Origin: Erysipelothrix sp.
GTDB lineage: Bacteria > Bacillota_I > Bacilli_A > Erysipelotrichales > Erysipelotrichaceae
DNA length: 11,857 bases
NCBI GenBank assembly: GCA_012520695.1
Contig: JAAYNU010000100.1
Location: 1-11,857, forward strand
Reading direction: 5' to 3'
In this document: piece by piece, positions 6,149-11,857 of the stretch
Layout: every line of letters begins with the position of its first letter
Numbering within the stretch: the first letter of the stretch is position 1
Program-made: the position numbers and the translations under genes
The notes under the pieces: model-generated
Databases searched by the model: none
What the model saw: the letters and a program-made list of their open reading frames with translations, nothing else
What the model was told of the DNA's origin: nothing

Positions 6149-6175
6149 TTGGCACTCAATGATTGACAGTGCTAA
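6149..6175 (+). promoter_or_regulatory. CIRCE element (HrcA operator) at the tig promoter
   Basis: TTGGCACTC (6149-6157), exactly 9 nt, CAGTGCTAA (6167-6175). The CIRCE consensus is TTAGCACTC-N9-GAGTGCTAA; 16 of 18 arm positions match and the spacing is exact. It covers the -35 box of tig. CIRCE is the binding site of the heat-shock repressor HrcA, normally found at groESL and the dnaK operon. Confidence 0.8.
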
Positions 6176-6190
6176 ATCTTGTGTTATAAT
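6163..6190 (+). promoter_or_regulatory. Promoter of tig
   Basis: Consensus TTGACA (6163-6168), 16-bp spacer and consensus TATAAT (6185-6190), with TGT before the -10 (extended). It is a very strong sigma-A promoter, with its -35 box inside the CIRCE element. Confidence 0.88.
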
Positions 6191-6212
6191 AGTATTGTAC
6201 TAGGAGGAAAGA

Positions 6213-7487
6213 ATGAAATCTACATGGACATTAAATGAAAACTCAACGGGAGTTTTAGAAGTTGAAGTAAACAAAGAGGCTTGGAAAAAGGCTCAAGATA
6301 AATCTTTAGAGATCTTATCAAAGGATATTGAAATCCAAGGATTCCGTAAGGGCCATGCTCCTAAGCATTTAGCTCAAAAACAAATCGGTTCACAAAAATT
6401 ATTGCTTGAAGCAATGAACAATGTTGCTAACGAAGCATTTGTTGCAGGAATGATTGAACAAAAAATTGAACCAGTTGCTCAACCGCAACTTGATATCAAA
6501 GCAATGACAGAAGATGAATTGACACTTATTTTTAACGTAACTGTTAAACCTGAAGTTGAACTTGGAGAATACAAGGGCATCGCTATCGCGGCTGAAGACG
6601 TTACTGTCACAGACGAAGATGTTGAAGCAGAACTTGTTAAACTACAAGACCAAAACGCTCAACTTACTGTATTAGAAGATGCAGTTGTTGAAAACGGTCA
6701 TACTGTTATTATCGACTTTGAAGGTTTCAAAGATGATGTAGCATTCGAAGGTGGAAAAGGTGAGAACTATACTTTAGAAATCGGTTCAAACTCATTCATC
6801 CCAGGATTTGAAGAAGCATTAATTGGTATGAAGTCAGGCGAAGAAAAAGATTTAGATATTACATTCCCTGAAACATATCACGTTGAAGAATTAAAATCAC
6901 AACCAGTAATTTTCAAAGTAAAACTACATGAAATTAAGGTTCGTGAACTACCAGAACTAAACGATGATTTCGTTGAACTCGTAGAAGTTGAAGATGTAAC
7001 AACTTTAGATGAATTAAAAGCATCAATTAAAAAAGATTTAGAAACACAGCGCAAGCAAGTTGAAGAAGATCGTGTGAACGATGAACTTGTTCGTACCGTT
7101 GCTGAAAACGCAAAAGTTGAAATTCCAGAAGCAATGATTGAAGAAGAATTGAACCAAATGTTCAATGAATTCAACCAACGTCTTGCTCAACAAGGAATGA
7201 ACTTTGAACTTTACTCACAAATCTTAGGACAATCTGAAGAAGATGTTCGTGGTCAAATGAGTGAAGATGCAGGCAAACGCGTCCGTTCACGTTTAGTTCT
7301 AGAAAAAATTGCTGAAGTTGAAGAACTTAAAGTTGAAGACAGTGAAATTGATGAGGAATACGCTCGTATCGCAGAAATGTACGGTATGGAAGTTGACCAA
7401 GTTAAAGAAATTGCTTCACCAGATGCAATTCAATACGATATCTTACTGCGTAAAGCAGTCGAGTTGGTACAATCAACTCAAGCTTAA
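6213..7487 (+). CDS. tig: Trigger factor, ribosome-associated chaperone and peptidyl-prolyl isomerase
   Basis: A 424-residue protein, close to the usual length. The three classic parts are visible. The N-terminal ribosome-binding domain carries the signature 'GFRKGHAP' at 43-50 (the loop that contacts ribosomal protein L23). The FKBP-like isomerase domain (about 155-245) contains 'VIIDFEGFKDDVAFEGGKGENY' split by a short turn and then 'IPGFEEALIGMKSGEEKDL'. The long helical C-terminal arms (about 255-420) are rich in Glu and Lys. It binds nascent chains at the ribosome exit tunnel. AGGAGG at 6202-6207 lies 5 nt before ATG. Codons are strongly biased to AT-rich forms, as in highly expressed genes. 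The promoter is strong and carries a CIRCE element, so heat induction through HrcA is expected. A small terminator follows, then lon. Confidence 0.96.
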   Translation: MKSTWTLNENSTGVLEVEVNKEAWKKAQDKSLEILSKDIEIQGFRKGHAPKHLAQKQIGSQKLLLEAMNNVANEAFVAGMIEQKIEPVAQPQLDIKAMTEDELTLIFNVTVKPEVELGEYKGIAIAAEDVTVTDEDVEAELVKLQDQNAQLTVLEDAVVENGHTVIIDFEGFKDDVAFEGGKGENYTLEIGSNSFIPGFEEALIGMKSGEEKDLDITFPETYHVEELKSQPVIFKVKLHEIKVRELPELNDDFVELVEVEDVTTLDELKASIKKDLETQRKQVEEDRVNDELVRTVAENAKVEIPEAMIEEELNQMFNEFNQRLAQQGMNFELYSQILGQSEEDVRGQMSEDAGKRVRSRLVLEKIAEVEELKVEDSEIDEEYARIAEMYGMEVDQVKEIASPDAIQYDILLRKAVELVQSTQA

Positions 7488-7492
7488 CTTTT

Positions 7493-7516
7493 AAAGACGC
7501 GAAAAGCGTCTTTTTT
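7493..7516 (+). terminator. Terminator or attenuator between tig and lon
   Basis: An 8-bp perfect stem AAAGACGC/GCGTCTTT (7493-7500, 7506-7513) with a GAAAA loop and a short T run. It ends 18 nt before the lon ATG and I see no promoter after it, so lon probably depends on partial read-through. Confidence 0.78.
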
Positions 7517-7524
7517 ATCCTAAA

Positions 7525-7530
7525 GGAGGG
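7525..7530 (+). promoter_or_regulatory. Ribosome-binding site of lon
   Basis: GGAGGG, part of AAAGGAGGG (7522-7530). From GGAGG (7525-7529) the gap is 4 nt to ATG 7534 and 7 nt to ATG 7537. The second ATG is better spaced; the difference is one residue. Confidence 0.8.
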
Positions 7531-7533
7531 ATT

Positions 7534-9852
7534 ATGATGAGCGAAAATAAACCAATGAGTGTTCCTGTTGTAGCCACAAGGGGAGTCATAGTTTTCCCTG
7601 GCCAGGAAATCATGATCGAAGTCAGCCGTCATAAGAGCATTAACGCGATTGATGAGGCCGAGAAATTCTTTAACGGGAATGTATTTTTAGTCAGTCAGCG
7701 CGATGTGCTTATTGATGAACCTCAAGAAGAGGATCTATATGAGTTTGGCTCATTAGTCCATATTAAATCTGTGAAACGTAAACAAGGTTTTCTACGCGTA
7801 ACGTTCACGGGTCTTCAACGAGGAGAAATTGTTACCTTATCCGAAGATGCAAAAATGTTATTTGGAAGCATCAATCTAGTCGAAGATACGATAGGTAATG
7901 CTGACGAGGAATTAGTTCTTGTTCGAAAGATCACAAAAGAACTTGAAAGTATTACAATCCAAAACATGCCACTTCCAGCGGAAGTGATTCAACACCTTAC
8001 AATGGGTGTGAGTGCAGCGCAGTTTGCGGATCAGATTGTTCAATATTTCCCTCTCAATCTTGAGAGAAAACAAGGGTTCTTGGAAGAACTGGACGTAAAT
8101 GAGAGACTTATGTCAATCTCTGAAGAAATTCAACGTGAAGCAACACTGTCATCGATTGAAACAACAATCAATGAAAAAGTGAAAGATCGCGTCGAAGAAA
8201 ACCAAAGAGAATACTACTTACGTGAAAAAATGAGAGCCATTCGAGAAGAACTCGGAGATGCAACGGATGTTGGTGAAGATACGGATGAATTCAGACGATT
8301 ACTTGAAGAAAATCCATATCCAAAACACGTTCGAGAAAAAGCACTCGAAGAGATTTCTCGTTATGAAATGTTACCACAAGCATCCGGTGAATCCGGTGTC
8401 GTGCGTTCATACCTTGATTGGTTATTGAAAACACCGTGGTGGCAAGAAACAGAAGACAATAAAAACTTAAATGAAGTACGTGAAAAACTTGATGAAGATC
8501 ACTTCGGTCTTGATAAAGTTAAGGATCGTATTATGGAATACCTCGCTGTCAAGAATATGACAGGGAACCTAAATGCACCGATTCTTGCATTAGTTGGGCC
8601 TCCTGGTGTTGGTAAAACATCCCTTGCGAAGAGTATTGCGGATTCTCTCGGTAGAGAATTTGTGAAGGCTTCGTTTGGTGGAGTTCGTGATGAAGCTGAA
8701 ATTCGTGGTCACAGACGTACATACCTTGGATCACTTCCAGGGCGTATCATTCAAGGAATGAAAAAAGCGGGAGTTGTTAACCCTGTATTCTTAATTGATG
8801 AAATCGACAAGATGGCATCAGACTACAAGGGAGATCCTTCAAGTGCAATGCTTGAGGTTCTTGACCCTGAACAAAACACGATGTTCTCAGATAACTATCT
8901 TGAAGAACCGTATGATTTATCCAATGTTATGTTTGTGGCAACCGCAAACTATCTTGGAGATATTCCAGAAGCACTCCGTGACCGTTTGGAAATCATTCAA
9001 CTCAGTTCTTATACTGAAGAAGAAAAAGTTGAAATTGCGAAAGCTCACTTGATTCCAAAACAAATGGAAGCCAATGGATTGAAAAAGTCACAATTCAAAC
9101 TCGCAGACAAACAACTGCAATTTATCATTCGCCACTATACTCGTGAAGCGGGTGTACGTCAGTTGGAGCGTGTTATTGCTTCACTTGCACGTAAAACTGT
9201 TCTTGCGATTCTTAAAGACGATAAGAAATCCGTTACGATTACGAATAAACTAACTGAAGAATGGTTAGGACATACAATCTTCGAATACGGTCAAAAAGAA
9301 AAGAAAAACCAAGTGGGTGTTGTTACCGGGCTTGCCTTTACACAATTCGGAGGGGATGTACTTCCTATCGAAGTTACTACTTTTGATGGTAAGGGTCGCT
9401 TAATCGTAACTGGTCAATTGGGTGATGTTATGAAGGAATCTTCAGAAATTGCCTTTGGTTATGTTAAGAGTCATGCGAAGGAATTGGGAATTGCTTCTGA
9501 TTTCTTTGAAAAACATGATGTCCAAGTTCACGTACCAGAAGGTGCTGTTCCAAAAGACGGTCCTTCAGCAGGTGTAACATTCACAACTGCTCTCATATCA
9601 GCAATCACAAACCGTAAGGTATTCGCTGATGTCGCTATGACAGGTGAAATGACACTTCGTGGTAATGTACTTCCAATTGGTGGATTGAAAGAGAAATCTC
9701 TTGCTGCTCACCGTGTTGGAATCTCGAAGATCTTCATTCCTAAACTCAATGAGAAGGATATGGATGAAATTCCAGATGTCGTGAAGGAATCAGTAACGTT
9801 CATTCCAGTTGAGACCATTGATCAAGTCATTAAACAGGCATTAGTTCAATGA
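7534..9852 (+). CDS. lon: ATP-dependent Lon protease (LonA type)
   Basis: A 772-residue full-length LonA. In order: the N-terminal substrate-binding LON domain (about 8-205, starting '[15 protein letters not shown]'); a helical linker containing '[17 protein letters not shown]'; the AAA+ module with Walker A GPPGVGKT at 355-362, Walker B VFLIDE at 418-423 and the arginine-bearing 'ALRDRLEII'; and the C-terminal protease domain with catalytic S678 in '[10 protein letters not shown]' and K721 in '[12 protein letters not shown]', 43 residues apart as in E. coli Lon. It degrades misfolded and regulatory proteins in the cytoplasm; no membrane segment is present, so this is not LonB. It may start at the second ATG (7537), which suits the ribosome-binding site better. 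It lies 46 nt after tig and overlaps engB by ATGA. In B. subtilis clpX and lonB sit between tig and lonA; both are missing here. Confidence 0.97.
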   Translation: MMSENKPMSVPVVATRGVIVFPGQEIMIEVSRHKSINAIDEAEKFFNGNVFLVSQRDVLIDEPQEEDLYEFGSLVHIKSVKRKQGFLRVTFTGLQRGEIVTLSEDAKMLFGSINLVEDTIGNADEELVLVRKITKELESITIQNMPLPAEVIQHLTMGVSAAQFADQIVQYFPLNLERKQGFLEELDVNERLMSISEEIQREATLSSIETTINEKVKDRVEENQREYYLREKMRAIREELGDATDVGEDTDEFRRLLEENPYPKHVREKALEEISRYEMLPQASGESGVVRSYLDWLLKTPWWQETEDNKNLNEVREKLDEDHFGLDKVKDRIMEYLAVKNMTGNLNAPILALVGPPGVGKTSLAKSIADSLGREFVKASFGGVRDEAEIRGHRRTYLGSLPGRIIQGMKKAGVVNPVFLIDEIDKMASDYKGDPSSAMLEVLDPEQNTMFSDNYLEEPYDLSNVMFVATANYLGDIPEALRDRLEIIQLSSYTEEEKVEIAKAHLIPKQMEANGLKKSQFKLADKQLQFIIRHYTREAGVRQLERVIASLARKTVLAILKDDKKSVTITNKLTEEWLGHTIFEYGQKEKKNQVGVVTGLAFTQFGGDVLPIEVTTFDGKGRLIVTGQLGDVMKESSEIAFGYVKSHAKELGIASDFFEKHDVQVHVPEGAVPKDGPSAGVTFTTALISAITNRKVFADVAMTGEMTLRGNVLPIGGLKEKSLAAHRVGISKIFIPKLNEKDMDEIPDVVKESVTFIPVETIDQVIKQALVQ

Positions 9853-10421
9853 GTTTCCACGCCAATGATGCGAAACTCATCATCTCAGCAGCGGCATACA
9901 AACAATTCCCTGAAACGGGACAAAAAGAAATCGTAATGGTTGGGAAATCCAACGTAGGGAAAAGTTCGCTTATCAATGCCTTGTGCAATCGTAAGCGACT
10001 TGCCTATGTCGGACAAAGACCAGGGAAAACACGTTTAATTAACTTCTTTCATATTACTGATGAAATGATGTTAGTGGACGTTCCAGGTTATGGTTTCGCA
10101 AATCGTTCGAAGCAAGAACAAATCAATTATGGTACACTTATGGATTCATACTTTGAACTGAGACATCCAAGTCTTATGTTGATTCTTGTGGATATTCGCC
10201 GCGGTATTGCGGAAGAAGATGAATCGATGATGCAATTTGCGCAACACTACGGCATGGATTACGCAATCGTACTTTCAAAAGCAGATAAGCTTTCAAGAGG
10301 AAAAGCGAAGTCACTGCAGTTACAAACAGAGCGTAATTATGGTGTCCCAGTATTTCTATTTTCACATACGATGATAGAATCGCGTGAACCAATTCTAAAT
10401 AAAATATTAACGTATATTTAA
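9849..10421 (+). CDS. engB: Ribosome-biogenesis GTPase EngB/YsxC (YihA family)
   Basis: A 190-residue TRAFAC-class small GTPase needed for late assembly of the 50S ribosomal subunit in Bacillus. The GTPase motifs are in order: G1 GKSNVGKS at 32-39; G2 threonine T61 in 'RPGKTR'; G3 DVPGYG at 77-82; and G4 SKADK at 143-147, where T or S precedes KAD in relatives. The G5 region reads 'PVFLFSHT' where relatives usually show 'FSS', a small variation. Length matches the family (about 195). The start codon overlaps the lon stop (ATGA), with only a weak upstream AGG, so translation is probably coupled to lon. The lon-ysxC pairing is conserved in Firmicutes. A strong terminator follows, ending this block. 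Confidence 0.96.
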   Translation: MSFHANDAKLIISAAAYKQFPETGQKEIVMVGKSNVGKSSLINALCNRKRLAYVGQRPGKTRLINFFHITDEMMLVDVPGYGFANRSKQEQINYGTLMDSYFELRHPSLMLILVDIRRGIAEEDESMMQFAQHYGMDYAIVLSKADKLSRGKAKSLQLQTERNYGVPVFLFSHTMIESREPILNKILTYI

Positions 10422-10424
10422 GCT

Positions 10425-10452
10425 AAAACTAAGATCCAGGTCTTAGTTTTTT
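10425..10452 (+). terminator. Rho-independent terminator after engB
   Basis: A 10-bp perfect stem AAAACTAAGA/TCTTAGTTTT (10425-10434, 10441-10450) with a 6-nt loop and trailing T residues, starting 3 nt after the engB stop codon. Confidence 0.88.
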
Positions 10453-10459
10453 GCTAAGG

Positions 10460-10488
10460 TACCAATGGTAAATATTTCATGATATAAT
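10460..10488 (+). promoter_or_regulatory. Promoter of the ATP-grasp operon
   Basis: Consensus TATAAT (10483-10488) with TGA before it (extended -10). The -35 region 17 bp upstream (TACCAA, 10460-10465) is weak and is part of the short palindrome TACCA-A-TGGTA (10460-10470), which could bind a regulator. Confidence 0.6.
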
Positions 10489-10515
10489 AGGAAGGATTTT
10501 GAAAGGGATGTATCT

Positions 10516-11514
10516 ATGACTAAAATTAAGTATTACTTTAAACGATTATTCGCACTCGATTATAAAAATATGTGGCGTCTTGCTGGGGAAATTAGTAAAG
10601 AACATAAGCGATCCCGTTTATATATTCTTATTGACATGGTGATTTGTTCACTACGATATCAAGCAGGATATATGGAATACTTTGAATACGAGTTTTTTCT
10701 TTTGAATCATAAACAACGACAAACATTTATGACAACTGGAAAAGCACACCAAATTATAATGAAATACAATCAAAGAGATCAGCGCTATAAATTCGCTGAC
10801 AAAACAGTTTTCAACGAAATATTTAAAGACTTTATTGGACGCGATTATATTGATGTTCGCGAGAGTACAGTTGAAGAGCTTCAAGCATTTATGGAAAAAT
10901 ACCAAGTCGTTATGGCAAAAAGAAATGATGCTATGATGGGAGATGGAGTTGAGCGCGTTGATGTTAAAGACATTAAAGACTTCAGTGCATTCCATGCAAA
11001 ACTTCTAGAACAACGTCAATTCTTAATTGAAGAATTCTTTGTTCAACACGAAGACATGAGTAAATTATATCCAGACAGTGTGAATACCTTACGCGTCATT
11101 ACATTCTTTGACGGTAAAGATGTTCATGTATTAGAGTCTATTTTAAAAATCGGAAACGGTGGTCACTTAGATAACTTCGGAGCGGGTGGTATGTATACCA
11201 TTCTTGACGAAAATGGTGTTGTTAAATACCCTGCTTTTGATATGTTGGCGAAAGCTTATACAAATCATCCAATCACTGGAACACCCATCGTAGGTTTCCA
11301 AGTACCGAACTTTGATATCTTATTAGAAACTATGGACCGTGCAGCGCGCGTGGTACCTGAAATTCAATATGTCGGATGGGATGTCGCAATTGGACAAGTT
11401 AAACCTGCATTGATTGAAGGTAACTACAATACGGGAGTATTCCAAATGAAACCAAGCCTTACGGGCGAAAAAATCGGATTGGTTCCGCGTTACCGTTCCA
11501 TTATTGATTTTTAA
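10516..11514 (+). CDS. Sugar-transfer-associated ATP-grasp family protein (first tandem copy)
   Basis: A 332-residue cytoplasmic protein with no signal peptide. It has a basic N-terminal helical region (about 1-95), then 'FIGRDYIDV', a candidate nucleotide-binding lysine in 'VVMAKRNDAMMGDGVERVD' (about 131-149), and 'LIEEFFVQHEDMSKLYPDSVNTLRVITFF', broken here by reading it as two blocks: the hinge 'LIEEFF' and the 'SVNTLRVITFF' strand. Near the end 'VGWDVAIGQVKPALIEGNYN' gives the acidic and Asn metal-binding residues. This matches my memory of the ATPgrasp_ST family, found in surface-polysaccharide loci and presumed to ligate or modify a sugar-linked acid. The exact reaction is unknown. AAAGGG (10502-10507) lies 8 nt before ATG. 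A related gene follows after 15 nt. Confidence 0.82.
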   Translation: MTKIKYYFKRLFALDYKNMWRLAGEISKEHKRSRLYILIDMVICSLRYQAGYMEYFEYEFFLLNHKQRQTFMTTGKAHQIIMKYNQRDQRYKFADKTVFNEIFKDFIGRDYIDVRESTVEELQAFMEKYQVVMAKRNDAMMGDGVERVDVKDIKDFSAFHAKLLEQRQFLIEEFFVQHEDMSKLYPDSVNTLRVITFFDGKDVHVLESILKIGNGGHLDNFGAGGMYTILDENGVVKYPAFDMLAKAYTNHPITGTPIVGFQVPNFDILLETMDRAARVVPEIQYVGWDVAIGQVKPALIEGNYNTGVFQMKPSLTGEKIGLVPRYRSIIDF

Positions 11515-11529
11515 TTTGAGAGAGAGAAT

Positions 11530-11857
11530 ATGAAAAACACACTTAAAAGTCGTTTTGACTTAAAACTGTTATTACAGATTGCTTTTGATACAAAACGAAA
11601 AAACAATAAAATGCTTCTACCCATCATGTTTGATATTGTTGTATCATCATTTAAATACGATATGTCCTATAAAGAATATCGCATCTATGAGTTCTACAAA
11701 TTAGAAAAAGTTGATCGCAGAAAGTTCTTAATGATGAGTGATGCTCAACGCATTGATGCTCGATATAATCACGGAATCAACCGTGAAATATTCACAGACA
11801 AGATGATCTTCACAAAGCGTCTTGAAGATTATACTGGAAGAATTGTATTAGACCTAC
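11530..11857 (+). CDS. Second tandem ATP-grasp family protein, N-terminal part (cut by window edge)
   Basis: ATG 11530 opens a frame that stays open to the right edge, about 109 residues: MKNTLKSRFDLKLLLQIAFD and onward. A 76-residue stretch, 'FDIVVSSFKY' through 'TGRIVLDL', aligns without gaps to 'IDMVICSLRY' through 'IGRDYIDV' of the upstream gene; I count 26 identities. It is therefore a diverged tandem paralogue, not a recent duplication. The visible part covers only the N-terminal helical region, so the ATP-binding residues cannot be judged. The ribosome-binding site (GAGAGAG) is weak; the gap to the upstream gene is 15 nt, so the two are almost certainly co-transcribed. Confidence 0.78.
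   Translation, partial: MKNTLKSRFDLKLLLQIAFDTKRKNNKMLLPIMFDIVVSSFKYDMSYKEYRIYEFYKLEKVDRRKFLMMSDAQRIDARYNHGINREIFTDKMIFTKRLEDYTGRIVLDL

Noticed and set aside
6149..6175. The inverted repeat before tig as a terminator of the 5508 gene
   Set aside because: The arms are imperfect, the loop is about 9 nt and no T run follows; CIRCE spacing and sequence explain it better.
6878..7174. Minus-strand open frame of 98 codons inside tig, rich in Ser, Thr and Phe
   Set aside because: It is the mirror of Glu/Lys/Asp-rich codons in tig; no ribosome-binding site or recognisable domain.
10651..10995. Minus-strand open frame of 114 codons inside the first ATP-grasp gene
   Set aside because: Antisense shadow of an AT-rich gene; no ribosome-binding site and no recognisable domain.
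1..11857. CRISPR arrays, insertion sequences, prophage or toxin-antitoxin genes
   Set aside because: No regularly spaced repeats, transposase or integrase motifs, or small paired ORFs with ribosome-binding sites were seen; the intergenic gaps are short and hold promoters, operators and terminators.

Overview
The window looks like chromosomal DNA of a low-GC Gram-positive bacterium (Firmicutes), most likely in or near the Erysipelotrichales (an Erysipelothrix-like organism). The reasons are AT-rich codon use, strong AAAGGAGG-type ribosome-binding sites, extended -10 (TGN-TATAAT) promoters, a tig-lon-engB cluster and a CIRCE-type operator. The species call is inference, not a database result.

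Layout. Positions 1-520 (minus strand) hold a PadR-type repressor followed by the start of a DUF2812-like protein that runs off the left edge, behind a promoter with a palindrome and direct repeats. Positions 563-712 hold a complete tRNA-Arg(UCU) unit with its own promoter, encoded CCA end and terminator. Positions 751-5443 hold a catabolic locus: a GntR/UTRA regulator with a terminator, then a four-gene operon with tight or overlapping junctions: metallo-amidohydrolase (EF_0837 type), SelA-like PLP enzyme (DgaE type), KDPG aldolase (DgaF type) and 2-keto-3-deoxygluconate kinase, closed by a terminator. The regulator's upstream region and the operon promoter share a 13-bp sequence that is a good candidate for the GntR operator.

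Positions 5445-10452 are a protein-quality-control and ribosome-assembly block: a small helical (DUF3196/TPR-like) protein, trigger factor, Lon protease and the GTPase EngB/YsxC. The tig promoter carries a recognisable CIRCE element (9-N9-9, 16 of 18 positions matching consensus), which implies HrcA heat-shock control of trigger factor and, by read-through of a small terminator, perhaps of lon-engB. The clpX and lonB genes that lie between tig and lonA in Bacillus subtilis are absent here.

Positions 10453-11857 start a new operon with two tandem, diverged genes of the sugar-transfer-associated ATP-grasp type; the second is cut by the right edge.

How the genes fit together: the catabolic operon reads as a linear route from an N-acylated amino-sugar acid through glucosaminate and KDG to KDPG, and then pyruvate plus glyceraldehyde-3-phosphate. 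No transporter lies in the window. Every gap between genes is under 300 bases, and most of their content is explained by promoters, operators and terminators.
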